From NCBI RefSeq assembly GCF_027409185.1, contig NC_084463.1, forward strand, positions 66,945,852-67,009,851: DNA of 64,000 nucleotides, written 5' to 3'. The translations under genes and the position numbers were made by a program. Under the pieces are notes generated by a model. That model saw only the letters and a program-made list of their open reading frames with translations, made no database searches and was not told the DNA's origin. This stretch comes from Cynocephalus volans. Lineage: Eukaryota > Chordata > Mammalia > Dermoptera > Cynocephalidae. Positions 47,346 through 59,896 of the stretch are shown piece by piece (the first letter of the stretch is position 1; each line of letters begins with the position of its first letter).

Positions 47346-47816
47346 AAATAATTTAACTTTTCATAGGAAAACAAAGCCACTTAATTTCAGTTAAATATTT
47401 TCAGTATATAGGTATGTTTCAGTGCAATTGTAGACAAAAAAATAGAAATTATTCTTCAGATACCATTAAGTAAAACTAAAGTTTGTTTAGTAACACAGGC
47501 TGCAAAGGGCAGCATATTCAAGTTGTCATTTAACAATATTTTTTAAAGCTTTTTATTTGTCATGCATTGTGATAAATACTGGGAAAACAAACCTAAACAG
47601 TTCTCTTGCTCTCAGGGAACATGGAAAGCAGCCTATTTACTCTTCCTGCATTCCACATAAACTACTTGTTCATTCTTCTGACTTCCATCCCATTTACTCT
47701 AGGTAGTAACCTCACATTCTACCATGCTACCTTACGGTGAAAATAGAAGCCAACAACCGAGAATGTCCTTAAGTTCCTGGCTTCAACCCTCTCTCTCTAT
47801 ATACTAATTGTCTCTG

Positions 47817-47856
<40 letters not shown>
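47817..47856. repeat. (CT)n microsatellite
   Basis: About 19 CT units directly joined to the poly-T of the neighbouring SINE. It probably expanded within or beside its target duplication. Confidence 0.95.
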
Positions 47857-47862
<6 letters not shown>

Positions 47863-48008
47863 TAGATGACCGGCAAGGGGATCTTAAACCTTGACTTGGT
47901 GTTATCAGCTCTCCCAAGTGATCCAACCAGCCATCCCTATATAGGTGTCCCAACCCTTGGCCTTGCTGTTATCAGCACCACACTCTCCCAAGTGAGCCAC
48001 AGGCCGGC
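47857..48008 (-). mobile_element. tRNA-derived SINE dimer
   Basis: Two tRNA-like halves (ccttgacttggtgttatcag; ccttggccttgctgttatca) joined by a CCCTATATAGG linker. Flanks share ctctgctgtctctct and ctctgctgtccctct, a diverged target duplication. Confidence 0.9.
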
Positions 48009-48189
48009 CCTCTGCTGTCCCTCTTAAATAGCCAAACCTGTGCTTCTGGATCCCAGACTTCCTAGAATCTTCTACAATTCGTAATTCCTTCTCTTTGCTG
48101 GTATGTCTTCAGTATCTTTAACTTCTCCCTTTCTCAGTGACTCCTTCCTATTAGCATTTAAATAGTTTGTTACTTTTACCTCCTAAAAA

Positions 48190-49260
48190 ACCCACAAACA
48201 CCTATTTCTTAATCTCTCTTTCCTTTTATAACCAAATTTATCAAGAAGATTGTCTATATTTTCTCTAAGTGGTCATCTTCTATTTACAACACAGGCTACT
48301 CTTATTCTTTCTACTTGCCCCATTAACCCACCAGTATCACTCTCACTAAGATTAACAGTGACTTCTAGGGGCTTATCGAATGAAATGAAGGTAATGCACA
48401 TTTTCAGTCCTCACCTTTAATTCTAGGCAGCTTTGACAGTGGACCACTTTTTCCTTGAAAGTCTTTTGTTGTTTTCTAGCTCATTAAATGCTAGGATTCT
48501 CAGTACACTTGGTCAGACTTTTTCTTACTGTCATACCTGTTCAGTCCCATGGTTTCATTTACCATCTATATTCTGACAACTCAAAAACATCAGAACTGTA
48601 GCCTTTCGTACTAAATTTCTTCACTTGAAAGCTTAAATGAAAAACAACCAGATGAACTTATTTTTTTTTAAAGATGACTGGTAACGGGATTTTAACCCTT
48701 GACTTGGTGTTGTCAGCACCACGCTCTGCCAAGTGAGCCAACCGGCCATCCCCATATAAGGATCCAAACCTGTGGCCCTGGTGTTGTCAGCATCACACTC
48801 TCTCAAGTGAGCCACGGGCCGGCCACCATAACTAAACTTTCTATCCCCTCATGTCTGGTCCGCCTCTAGGGTTTCCTAGCTGCCATTAGTATAGGCTAGA
48901 AACTTCCCTCTATACCTTAACCCCCCACCCCTCAGTATTCAGCCTGCCAAGCCCTGTCAGTGCTATACTCACAAACTTTCTCAAATTCATCTACTTTTCT
49001 TTCTTTGCTACTGCCATTAGCCAAGTCAAGGCCACCCTCGACCCTCACCTGGACTGCTAAAATAGCTTCCTAACTATTCTCCCTATATCTTCTCTTGTCT
49101 TCCTTTAATTCCTTCATACAACAGCAAGGAGTAATTTTTTAAAAGACAAATGAGATAATTCCCTACTTAAAATCCTTCTGTTGTTTTTAAAGTTAAAGCC
49201 CAGAATCTTTATCATGGCCTACAAGGCTCTGTATGATTTACTATGTGTACTTGACCACCA
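48190..49260 (+). mobile_element. L2 element split by a SINE
   Basis: L2-type blocks: gatcccatggtttcatttac-like text near 48545; then, after the SINE, aatagcttcctaactattct and catggcctacaaggctctgt near 49215-49234. Confidence 0.6.
48661..48824 (-). mobile_element. tRNA-derived SINE dimer
   Basis: On the minus strand it starts ggccggcccgtggctcactt. The two tRNA-like halves are joined by a CCTTATATGGGG linker, and it ends in an A-tail (poly-T 48660-48669). Confidence 0.92.
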
Positions 49261-49489
49261 TTTTTTACAAAAAAATTATGCAGTTGTGCAATCTTACTGG
49301 TCTCTCAGTCTTTCAGATTTATTTAGTGATTTTTGATTTTTATAACTGCTGTGTAGTATTTCACATGCCACACTTTAATTTGCTCACTGGAAATATTTTT
49401 GAATGAGCACCTGCTTATTTACACAGGGTTTTTGTTTTTAATTTTTTGTTTTTTAATCTCGGAAGCCAGATTAAAGGATGGTGATACCA

Positions 49490-49850
49490 AAGGTAAGTAT
49501 TGAATGGGAGGGAGAGGGGAAATTGATAAGGGGCATTCAAAAAATGTCTGAGGAGGGTTTTGGATAATATCAGAAGGAGGATGCTGGAGTCATAAGCGGG
49601 AACCTAAGTATTAGGACCTTCCAGACTAAAGAGTTTGAAGTTTATCCCAAAAGCAGTGGTAAGCCATTGAAAAGTTTAAACAAAGATTTATGTTTTAGGA
49701 AGATCATTCTGGCAATGTTGTGAGAATTGAATAAAGACACGAACGCTGTATTTTGGAAGCAAGGAGACCAGGAACTCATTCTGCTAGTTCACTAATGCAG
49801 GAGCACAGTGATGAGTGCCCGAATTACGGCAGCGGGATGGAATAGTTTTA
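49490..49850 (-). mobile_element. L2-like fragment
   Basis: gggaacctaagtattaggac, gtttgaagtttatcccaaaa, then gaagatcattctggcaatgt: antisense L2 pattern. Confidence 0.6.
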
Positions 49851-50039
49851 CAGGAAATTTACAGATTGAAGGCAAACATATTCGTCTTGTTAGCCTGCCT
49901 TTTTCTTTCATGCTGCCTTCTTACATCCTTTCCATATTTCAAGATTAGTTCTTATGAATTACCTTTTTTCAGAAGTTTTCCCTTACATTTCGAGCTTTTT
50001 CCCCCACCTCTGAACAATACAGAAACAACAGTCTTTTCT

Positions 50040-50520
50040 TATACATCTGGTACTTAGTGCTCCTTCCTCCCCGCTCCTCCCCTGCGTGCCTTCTCCCTGC
50101 CCCTCTTCCTCCGCCTCTCCCCGCTCCCCGCCGTCCTCCCTCCCCTCCTCCTCTGCTCCTCCCGGTTTGCGGAGCTCCCACGCTGTTGCTATGGAGGCGT
50201 CCGCGGTGACTCTGCCCTAGGCTCGAGCGCCTCGCCCCAACGGGGCACAGGGACAAAGCGTGCCCTCCCCCACCCCGGGAGTGCGCTTGAGACCTGGAGG
50301 CGATCCTGGCCCGGAGGCTTCAGACCACCGTGAATCTGCTCGCCCCCAATCTCTACGGGCAGGACCCCTGGGGCCGGGATGACAGCTGCGCTCTACCACG
50401 CTACCTTCCCGGCCCCCCGAAGATCACTCGCGCTCGCCCCATCCCGAAAGTTTCGCTAGGGCCGGGGGACGGCCAGATGGCCCCATTTAAGAGGACTGTC
50501 TCCTTTTGTTGGGGGCCGAA
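50040..50520. promoter_or_regulatory. Second orphan CpG island
   Basis: A C/G-rich block with a long C/T tract (50060-50165), then CpG-dense DNA with a GTTGCTATGGAGGCG element near 50184. No conserved exon is recognised. The 71-codon plus frame at 50330-50545 and its minus counterparts are not convincing. It may be the promoter of a non-coding transcript (inference). Confidence 0.65.
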
Positions 50521-50545
50521 GCAGCATCCAGGACAATTTACATAG

Positions 50546-52235
50546 GAAAATGGGGTTTGTGTCCCCAATTCAGTGCAGTGCCCCGACAGCTGGTGGCTCT
50601 GTCATCATGTCAGGACCCCACAGCGTGATGTTTGAAGTGGCTTTCTGTGTGCACATGTGTGAGATGTGAATAGCAATTGGTTGGGAACCGGTAGCTACCA
50701 GGTCAGGCTTGGAGATATTAAGCGTTCACAGAGATTGGAGCGCCCTGGTCACAGAGAGTGATCCTAGAACGGAAAAGTCTTGCCAGAGTCTTATGATGCT
50801 CTTTTACAGACCTTCAGCTTATCATTTTATTCAGAAATCTGAAAAGCCATATCATTTGGGTCTGAGGCTGGTTTTGAAATCCTTAACTGTTTACGGCTTG
50901 GTCATTGCTTGTAAAAAAGTTGTAAGGCTGAACATAAAAAGGCTTAAGGAGGACTGCTAGGATTTTAAAGAAATTATTGATGAAATATCTAATCTAATTC
51001 ATCTTATTAAACTACTTTGACTCAGCTGGCTTGTGTTCAGGGCTATAGCCTCTAACAGGATCAAAGTTGTCATTTGTTTAGTTTGGAATCACAAGTTTAA
51101 ACACGTGAACTTAAATTGTAGAATGTTAGAACAGGGAGGAACCTTTTCAATTCTCTAATTTTACCAGTGAGGAATTTGAGTCTCAGAGAGGTTAAGTGAT
51201 TTTCCTGAAATCACACAACTCTGTGGAATATGATCTCCATTGTTTGAATCCATAAGAGATGAAGGATAGGGAAACTTGAAAATACCTTAATCAAGAAGCT
51301 CTCAAACCCTTCCACAAGCACACTGGAGCCACCCACAGGTAACTCCCTAGAAGACAAGAAATTGAGAGGAATTTTTTTCCCTCCCCTTTTTACCCATTCT
51401 TCCTCTTTAGCCCGAGTCTGTATTGGAGCCAATTCTAGCCACTAGCATTTCCCAGAACTCTGTACTGGTACTTGTAACTTTGTTTCCATCAGAGCAATCA
51501 TTTTGTGACAAGATGGAACATACATGGTTAGGATTTGTAGGAAACAGGAAAACAAAGCTGGGCCAGGACCCATCTTGATCCCGTTTTCAGGTTGGAGGGG
51601 GAAAGGACTATTATGGAGCCTGCATTCACCTTACCAGAAGGTAGGCTAGTTAATTTGGAAAGGCTTTGATCTCCCCAGAACAACAGCACTAGCTACCATT
51701 ATAATGATTTAAAAGAATCTTTGAAATGTGATCTCCTTACATCAGGAGTGTGTTGGAAGAAATCTATTGGCTAAACCCTTTGCCTTTAAACCTTAACTGA
51801 GTTTACAAGAATTTAGGAAGCAGCGCCTCTGGGGAAGCTTTAAGTTGTGCTGTATCGAGCTAGGGGATGCCACGTTAAGAAGGGAATATGCGTTCACACA
51901 GGGCCCTACAGATGTGAGCAAGAGCAAGAATGTACGACTGGATCTGGGACTGGGCATGGGCATTAATTTCTGCTCTGCTTCTCATACCAGAACAAGTTAG
52001 CAAGTTCTTTCTGCCTCACATTTGTTTGGCCCCCGGTAGTACTAGGATGAGAGTACCAAGTATGTGATGAGGTTGTCCCGTAATAAACATTGAGCTTCTC
52101 AATACTTGGAAAGAGAAGTGTCTTTAGAATCACTAATAATGTGTTTGACTTGAAAAATAACTGTGTACAAGGAAGGTTTTGAAATCGACCCCAGCATCGA
52201 CCCCTACTACACAATACTCTCTGTCCCCTTTGCTC
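50546..52235. other. Unassigned intergenic DNA with a MIR-like block
   Basis: gagtctcagagaggttaagt at about 51178-51197 belongs to a MIR-like element (51115-51225). Otherwise no gene or repeat recognised. Confidence 0.45.
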
Positions 52236-52239
52236 CTTT

Positions 52240-52795
52240 ATTTTGACTACTCTTTAGCCATTGTATTGGTTAGCTACTGAGATGTAAAAACAACCCCAAA
52301 ACTCAACCTCAAAATAAAGATCATTTATTATTGTAGCTCATGCATCTGTGGGTCCACTGGAGGTCAGCAGATATAGGCTGGGCACTGCGGGTGGCTCTGC
52401 TGATGTTGGCTGGGCTTACATGTGCACTGAAGAGTCTCCTGGGGCTCTGCTTTGGACTGGGTCGGGCTGAGGAAGCTTAGCTGGAGCAGCTCTGCTTCAC
52501 ATCTCCTTCCCTCTCCTTGGACCAGCAGACCAGCCTGGGCATGTTCTTCTCATGGCAATGGCAGAACAGCAAGAGAGGCATTGAAATCATGAAGGCCTGG
52601 GTTTCTGTAGAATATACAGCTTGGAACAGTCACACTGTCACTTCTACCTCATTCTGTTGGCCAAAGAAGGTCACATGGCCAGGCCCAAAGTCAAGGGGAA
52701 GGGAAAAAGCCCCACTCACTGCAGAAAGAATGACAAAGGGAATGGGTAGAGGCAGGGTGAAGAATTGGGGCCATTAATGCAATCAACCACAGCAC
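52240..52795 (-). mobile_element. MLT1-type MaLR LTR
   Basis: Antisense MLT1: caaccccaaaactcaacctc, atttattattgtagctcatg, ctgatgttggctgggcttac, cattctgttggccaaagaag, ggggccattaatgcaatcaa. Confidence 0.8.
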
Positions 52796-52799
52796 TTGT

Positions 52800-52936
52800 C
52801 ACCATCTAACATATTTCACTTATTTATGTTTGTTTCTCTTTCCACTAGAATGTAAGCTCCATATGGGCAAAGGTTTCTGTCTGCTTTGTTTTTGCTGTAT
52901 CCCCAACACCCAGAAAGTGACACATTGTAAATGTTT
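52800..52936 (+). mobile_element. L2 LINE 3' end
   Basis: ccactagaatgtaagctcca, ctttgtttttgctgtatccc and gtttaataaatatta, the conserved L2 3' terminus. Confidence 0.85.
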
Positions 52937-52953
52937 AATAAATATTAGATGTG

Positions 52954-53018
52954 ATAACACCAAGGCCAAGGGTTCACATCCCCATACTGGCCAGCGACAC
53001 ACGCACACAAAGTAAATA
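52954..53018 (+). mobile_element. Truncated tRNA-derived SINE with target duplication
   Basis: Only the 3' half of a monomer is present (ataacaccaaggccaagggt, B box GGTTCACATCC). It is flanked by AATAAATATTAGATGTG (52937-52953) and AATAAATATTGAATGTG (53019-53035). Confidence 0.85.
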
Positions 53019-53401
53019 AATAAATATTGAATGTGTCAGTGAGGAGAATTACGTTAATTATTTCTGCTTACGCATAAACTAAACTTTTAAGTTTGTGTTA
53101 GTTTACTCTAAACTGACGGTAAAACCTTCTGATTCAAAAATCATTTTCCACATTTGCTGATTGTAGAAACAGCTGGCTGTTCTTTATTAATTTAATTTAA
53201 TTTAATTTTTATTTATTTATTTATTTATTTTTTTAATTTTATTTTGTCGATATGCATTGTGGCTGATTATTGTTGCCCATCACCAAAACCTCCCTCCCTC
53301 CTCCCTCCCCCCGCCACCAATGTCCCCTCTGTTTGCTTGTCGTATCAACCTCAAATAATTATGTTTGTTATATCTGCTTTCCCCCAGCCTGGTTTTTTTT
53401 T

Positions 53402-53402
<1 letters not shown>

Positions 53403-53442
<40 letters not shown>
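53403..53442. repeat. (TG)n microsatellite in the L1 3'UTR
   Basis: About 20 TG units. Probably grown from a short repeat in the element's 3'UTR. Confidence 0.95.
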
Positions 53443-53444
<2 letters not shown>

Positions 53445-53458
53445 TTATATATTAATTT

Positions 53459-56400
53459 TTAGCTCCCACCAATATGTGAGAACATGTGGTATTTCTCTTT
53501 CTGTGCCTGACTTTTTTCACTTAATATAATTCTCTCAAGGTCCATCCATGTTGTTGCAAATGGCAGTATTTCATTCGTTTTTATAGCTGAGTAGTATTCC
53601 ATTGTGTAGATGTACGACATTTTCCGTATCCACTCATCTGATGATGGACATTTGGGCTGGGTCCAACTCTTGGCTATTGTAAAGAGTGCTGCTATGAACA
53701 TTGGGGAACAGGTATACCTTCGACTTGATGATTTCCATTCCTCTGGGTATATTCCCAGCAGTGGGATAGCTGGGTCGTATGGTAGATCTGTCTGCAATTG
53801 TTTGAGGAACGTCCATACCATTTTCCATAGAGGCTACACCATTTTGCAGTCCCACCAACAATGTATGAGAGTTCCTTTTTCTCCGCAACCTTGCCAGCAT
53901 TTATCATTCATAGTCTTTTGGATTTTAGCCATCCTAACTGGGGTTAGATGGTATCTCAGTGTGGCTTTGATTTGCATTTCCCGGATGCTGAGTGATGTTG
54001 AGCATTTTTTCATATGTCTGTTGGCCATTTGTATATCTTCCTTAGAGAAATGCCTACTTAGCTCTTTTGCCCATTTTTTAATTGGGTTGCTTGTTTTCTT
54101 CTTGTAAAGTTGATTGAGTTCCTTATATATTCTCGATATTAATCCTTTGTCAGATGTATATTTTGCAAATATTTTCTCCCACTCTGTTGGTTGTCTTTTA
54201 ACTCTGTTAATTGTTTCTTTTGCTCTGCAGAAGCTTTTCAGTTTGCTATGATCCCATTTGTTTATTTTTCCTTTGGTTGCCCGTGCTTTTGGGGTTGTAT
54301 TCATGAAGTCTGTGTCCAGTCTTATTTCCTGAACTGTTTCTCCTATGTTTTCTTTAAGAAGTTTTATTGTTTCAGGGTGTATATTTAAATCCTTAATCCA
54401 TTTTGAGTTGATTTTAGTATACAGTGAGAGGTATGGATCTAGTTTCATTCTCCTGCATATGGATATCCAGTTATCCCAGCACCATTTGCTGAAGAGGCAA
54501 TCCCTTCGCCAGTGAATAGGCTTGGTGCCTTTGTCAAAGATCAGATGACAGTAAGTGTGTGGGTTGATTTCTGGATTCTCTATTCTCTTCCATTGATCAG
54601 TGTCTGTTTTTATGCCAGTACCATGCTGTTTTGGTTATTATAGCTTTGTAGTATAGCTTAAAGTCAGGTAGTGTTATGCCTCCAGCTTCATTTTTTTTTG
54701 CTCAGCATTGCTTTGGCTATGCGTGGTCTTTTATTATTCCATATAAATGTCTGGATAGTTCTTTCCATTTCTGAGAAAAATGTCATTGGAATTTTGATGG
54801 GGATTCCATTGAATTTGTATATCACTTTGGGTATGATATACCAATGTGATTCTTTTCACTATGTTGATTCTTCCAATCCAAGAGCATTGGATATTTTTCC
54901 ATCTTCTTGTATCCTCTCTAATTTCTCTCAGCAGTGGTTTGTAGTTCTCATTATAGAGATTATCACCTCCTTGGTTAACTCAGTTCCTAAGTATTTTATT
55001 TTTTTGGTGACTATTGTAAATGGGCAGGCTTTCTTGATTTCTCGTTCTGCATGTTCACTATTGGAGAAAAGAAATGCTACTGATTTTTGTGTGTTGATTT
55101 TGTATCCTGCTACTGTGCTGAATTCATTTATCAATTCCAAGAGTTTTTTTGTAGAGGTTTTAGGCTGTTCGATATATAGGATCATGTCATCTGCAAACAG
55201 GGACAGTTTGACTTCATCTTTTCCAGTCTGGATGCCCTTTATTTCCTTTTCTTCTCTGATTGCTCTGGCTAGTACTTCCAACACTATGTTGAATAGGAGT
55301 GGCGAGAGTGGGCATCCTTGTCTAGTTCCTGTTCTTAAAGGAAAAGCTTTCAGCTTTTCCCCATTCAGGATGAAATTGGCGGTGGGTTTGTCATATATGG
55401 CTTTAATTATGTTGAGATACTTTCCGTCTATACGTAACTTATAGAGGGTCTTTGTCATGAATGAGTGCTGAACTTTATCAAATGCTTTTTCAGCATCTAT
55501 AGAGATGATCATATGGTCCTTGTGTTTGACTTTATTAATATGTTGTATCAATATTGTTTTGCGTATGTTGAACCAACCTGGCATCCCTGGGATGAATCCC
55601 ACTTGATCGTGGTGAATAATTTTACGTATGTGTTGCTGTATTCTGTTTGCTAGTATTTTAGTGAGGATTTTTGCATCTATATTCATCAAGGATATCGGCC
55701 TGTAGTTTTCTTTTTTGGTTATATCTTTACCTGGTTTTGGTATCAGGATGATGTTTGCTTCATAGAAAGAGTTCGGAAGACTTGCGTCTGTTTCAATCTT
55801 TTGGAATAGTTTGTAAAGAATCGGTGTCAATTCCTGTTTGAATGTTTGGTAAAATTCTGCTGTGAATCCATCTGGTCCTGGGCTTTTCTTTGTTGGGAGC
55901 CTTCTGATAACAGCTTCAATCTCCTTTATTGTTATTGGTCTGTTCAGATTTTCTATATCTTCATGACTCAGTTTTGGGAGCTTGTGTTTGTCCAGAAATT
56001 TATCCATTTCCTCCGGATTTTCAAACTTGTTGGTGTATAGTTGTTTATAGTAGTCTCAAATGATTCCTTGTATTTCAGATGAATCAGTTGTAATATCACC
56101 TTTTTCATTTCAATTTTTGTTATTTGAATCTTCTCTCCTTTTTTTTGTTAGCCATGCTAATGGTTTGTCAATTTTATTTATCTTTTCAAAAAACCAACTT
56201 TTTGATTCGTTGATCTTTTGAGTTCTTTTTTGGGTTTCAATTTCATTCAGTTCTGCTCTGATCTTAATGATTTCTTTCCGTCTGCTAACTTTAGGTTTGG
56301 ATTGTTCTTGTTTTTCTAGATCTTTAAGGTGAAGTGTTAGGTTGTTCACTTGCCATCTCTCCATTCTTCTGAGGTGAGCATTTAATGCAATAAATTTACC

Positions 56401-57200
56401 CCTTAATACTGCTTTTGCAGTATTCCACAGGTTTTGGTATGATGTATCACTATTTTCATTAGTTTAAATAAATTTTTTGATTTCCTGCTTGATTTCTTCT
56501 TGGACCCATATGTCATTATGTAGAATGCTGTTTAATTTCCATGTGTTTGTATAGTTTCTGGAGTTTTGTTTGTTGTTAATTTCTAGTTTTAATCCACTGT
56601 GGTCTGAGAAAATACATGAGATTATTCCAATTTTTTTGAATTTGTTGAGACTTGATTTATGACCTAATATGTGTTCTACCCTGGTGAATGATCCATGTGC
56701 TTATGAGAAGAATGAATATTCTGAGGTTGTTGTGTGGAATGTTCTGTAGATATCTGCCATGTCCAATTGGTCTAGAGTATTGTTTAGATCTTGTGTTTCT
56801 CTGCTGATTCTTTGCCTAGATGATCTGTCCAATATTGACAGTGGAGTGTTCAGGTCCCCTGCTATTATGGTATTAGTGTCTATTTCCTTCTTTAGGTCTA
56901 ATAGAGTTTGTTTTATAAATCTGGCTGCTCCAACATTGGGTGCATACATATTTATGATTGTTATGTCTTCTTGATGGATCAGTCCTTTTATCATTATGTA
57001 ATGTCCCTCGTTGTCTCTTTTTATGGTTTTTAGTTTAAAGTCTACTTTGTCAGATATAAGAATAGCTACTCCAGCTCGTTTTTCTTTTCTGTTTGTATAG
57101 TAAATCTTTTTCCATCCTTTCACTCTTAGTCTATGTGAGTCTTTATGGGTGAGGTGGGTCTCTTGAAGGCAGCATATAGTTGGGTCCTCCTTTTTAATCC
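53459..57200 (-). pseudogene. L1 ORF2 (endonuclease/reverse transcriptase), broken
   Basis: Endonuclease part in 57123-56701: KRAGVAILISDKVDFK, IINMYAPN, IIAGDLNTPL. Reverse transcriptase part in 56007-54928 (359 codons open): [60 protein letters not shown], and the catalytic box [11 protein letters not shown]-terminal part in 54448-53834 and 53821-53459: [43 protein letters not shown]. The pieces lie in different frames. The L1 RT active site has F in place of the more general Y of YADD, as is usual for L1. It is not functional as read. Confidence 0.93.
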
Positions 57201-57299
57201 AGTCAGCCAGTCTGTGTCTTTTGATTGGGGAATTTAAGCCTTTTACATTAAGAGTTGTTATTGAATAGTGTTGATTTATTCCTAGCAGTTTTTTGATTG

Positions 57300-58459
57300 T
57301 TGTTTGGTTGTCTTAGGTGTCTTTTGTTCCTTGCTTTCTGATTTACTGTTTGTTTTATGTGTTTGTTGGTTCCTTAGGTTGTAGATAGCCTTTTTGTTTG
57401 TTTTCTCTTCATGAATGCCATTTTTATTTTACTAGTGGCTTTAGGTTTTTCTTGGGTTTTTATGGTAGTGGTAGTTATTTTTCAGGAACCAAACCCAGTA
57501 CTCCCTTGAGAATTTCTTGTAAGGGTTGTCGTGTGGTGGTGAACTCCTGCAGTTTTTGTTTATCTGAGAAATATACTATTTGCCCTTCATTTCGGAAGGA
57601 TAGCCTTGCAGGGTAGAGTAATCTTGGCTGACAATCTCTGTCTTTTAGTATTTTGAATATATCATCCCATTCATTTCTGGCTTTTAGGGTTTGTGATGAA
57701 AAGTCTGATGTTATGTTAGCCTGATTGGGGCTCCCTTATAGGTGATTTGACGCTTCTCTCTTGCAGCTTTTAAGATTCTCTCTTTGTCTTTGAGTTTTGC
57801 CAATTTGCCTATAACATGTCTTGGAGAAGGTCTTTTTGGGTTGAATACATTTGGAGATCATTGAGCTTCCTGGATCTGAAGATCTGTGATTTTTCCTATA
57901 CCTGGGAAGTTTTCTGCCACTATTTTGTTGAATATGTTTTCAATGCAATCTCTGTTTTCCTCCCCTTCTGGAATACCCATGACTCAGATATTTGAGCGCT
58001 TAAGGTCATCTGATATCTCTCTCAGATTTTCTTCTATGTCTTTTATTCTTTTTTCTTTTTTTTTGTCTGCTTTTGTTATTTCAAACAGCCCATCTTCAAG
58101 TTCAGAGGTTCTCTCTTCAACTTCGACAAGCCTGCTGGTTAAACTCTCCGTTGTGTTTTTTATTTTGCTGAATAACTTCTTCAGTTCGGCAAGTTCTGCT
58201 ACATTTTTTTTCAGGGCATTGATTTCCTTGTACATTTCCTCTTTCAGGTCCTGTATACTTTTCCTCATTTCATCATGATGTCTAGCTGAGTTTTCTTGTA
58301 TCTCATTCATTTTCTTAGAATTATCACTCAAAATTCCTTGTCAGTCATTTCAAGGGCTTCTTGTTCTATAGGATCTAGAGCTTGAGATTTATTATCTTTT
58401 GGTGGTGTACTTTCTTGATTTTTCGTATTTCTGGTATCTTTTCTTTGATGTTTATTCAT
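57300..58459 (-). pseudogene. L1 ORF1 (RNA-binding chaperone), broken
   Basis: ATG at 58459 begins MNKHQRKDTRN. The frame shifts near 58335 (a TGA after DKEF) and continues as a long coiled coil at 58331-57984, with ELKKLFSKIKN and SRLVEVEERTSELED visible as heptad-like sequence. Beyond that, only fragments of the RNA-binding domain remain in other frames (57960-57300). Confidence 0.85.
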
Positions 58460-59300
58460 TGTGGCAGGGGGTGTCACAGTCCATAGGTTTGACACTATTG
58501 ACTGACTAAGTTATTGCTGTGGTTGCCAATTTGGTATCGCTACCTCAGTGACTCCCTGTTCCGTGTGCTCTGGTCCGGGCTACTGGGATGCGCCGAGGCA
58601 CTGCAGAGTGTGTGGTCTCTGCAGAGCTTCCCCTTCTCCTGCAGAATGTCTCCCTGCTCTGTGCATGCTAGGCCAGGCTTGGGATGGAGCCAGGTGGCGG
58701 TGGTGAAGCCTACCTGCTGCTGGATTGCCTGGCAGCAGCGTGGAATCTGTGGAGTTCCCGCCTCCCCTGCCGGACGTCTCCCCGCTCTGTGTGCACTGTG
58801 CTGGGCTGGGAATGAAGCCGGGTGGCGGCAGTGAAGCCTACCTCTTGGATCACACAGTGGTGCCCCGCATGGCGTGTGGTCTCCGTGGAACTTCTGCCTC
58901 TCCCGCTGGACATCTCCCTGTCTCGGCCGCGGGTTGATTCGCTTCCAGCTCCAGGGACCGGCGGGTGGGGGTGGGGGGTCAGAAGCCATGGTCACCGCTG
59001 CAGCCCGGGTGACACACGCCAGCTCAGGCCTCCATGTTTCCACCTCTGCAGCTGCAGCTGCGATGCAGGCTGCGGCGCATCGGAGGGTCACGCGAGCGGG
59101 TTGGGGGAAGATTCCCAGTTCTCGGCAGGGTAAAGACACCCTTTCAAAGCCGTTCCTTTGGGCCGATTCTGCTACAGCTGCATCTGGCGCGGGCCTCAAC
59201 TACTGGCGGAAAAGCGGCAGGCAGCTCTCCTCTTCCGCCATCTTGACCTCCACTCTAGAAGGCTACTGTGGTCGCCGCTGTGCTCCTCCTCCACCTGGCC
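58460..59300 (-). promoter_or_regulatory. L1 5'UTR (internal promoter region)
   Basis: GC-rich region with repeated TCTCCCNGCTCTGTG-like and GAANTCCGCCTC-like blocks, suggesting tandem sub-repeats. The long frames on both strands here (58540-59199 minus, 58874-59440 plus) are by-products of its composition. Confidence 0.75.
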
Positions 59301-59896
59301 GCTATCCAGGGTTATTGTTGATAAACAAAAATTCAACTTTAAGTAGAGCATTTGCACAGTTCCTGTCATGTAGCAAGTGTTCCATAAACATAAATTATTA
59401 TTATCTCAAAATCCCTTCTTGTCTAGATCCTAATACATAGCAATTTAAGCACTTTCATTGTTCCTACATAGTGTTGTCTTTAAAAATCATTAAGTATTGC
59501 ATTAGAAATTAATTTTGTAAGAGTTAAACCTAGGGATTGGCTTATTAAATGAAGTATGAGTATATTGGACCAGGTAACTAGCAATATATATTTCATGTTG
59601 TTAAGGACTTATAATTCTTATAAACCCCTGCAAAGAGGTGAGCTTAGTAATATATTTATATTTTAATTTTGAGCTGCTTTCTTAACTCCTTACTTAGTGA
59701 GCTTTAATATGAACAAATACCAGTCATTTTATTACTTTTTTTATAATTGGATTTGAAAATTCAGTCATCTTTAGTGGTGAAATACAAAGAATTTTCATGG
59801 TCATATTTATAATACAAGCTCTGAAGCTTGCTTTACTCACATGAAAGATGTCTATGGGATCACATTTAGGGTCTCTACTCTTTCATTGACCACCTG
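59301..59896. other. Unassigned AT-rich intergenic DNA
   Basis: No gene or repeat recognised. Confidence 0.4.

Larger units (their letters stand above)
53190..59300 (-). mobile_element. Near-full-length L1 retrotransposon, inactive
   Basis: About 6.1 kb on the minus strand. From 5' to 3' it has a GC-rich 5'UTR (about 59300-58460), ORF1 (58459-57300 region), ORF2 endonuclease, reverse transcriptase and C-terminal region (57200-53460), and a 3'UTR with (CA)n (plus-strand TG) and an A-rich end at about 53190-53230. An AAGATGGCGG YY1-like motif lies near the 5' end. Many stops and frameshifts break both ORFs, so it cannot retrotranspose. The target duplication could not be read with confidence, and the 5' limit is good to about 50 bp. 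Confidence 0.92.

Noticed and set aside
54671-55444. 257-codon plus-strand open frame
   Set aside because: It is the antisense of the L1 reverse transcriptase region, open only because the other strand codes.
58540-59199. 219-codon minus-strand frame and 188-codon plus-strand frame at 58874-59440
   Set aside because: Both lie in the GC-rich L1 5'UTR, and their composition follows the repeat sub-units rather than a protein.
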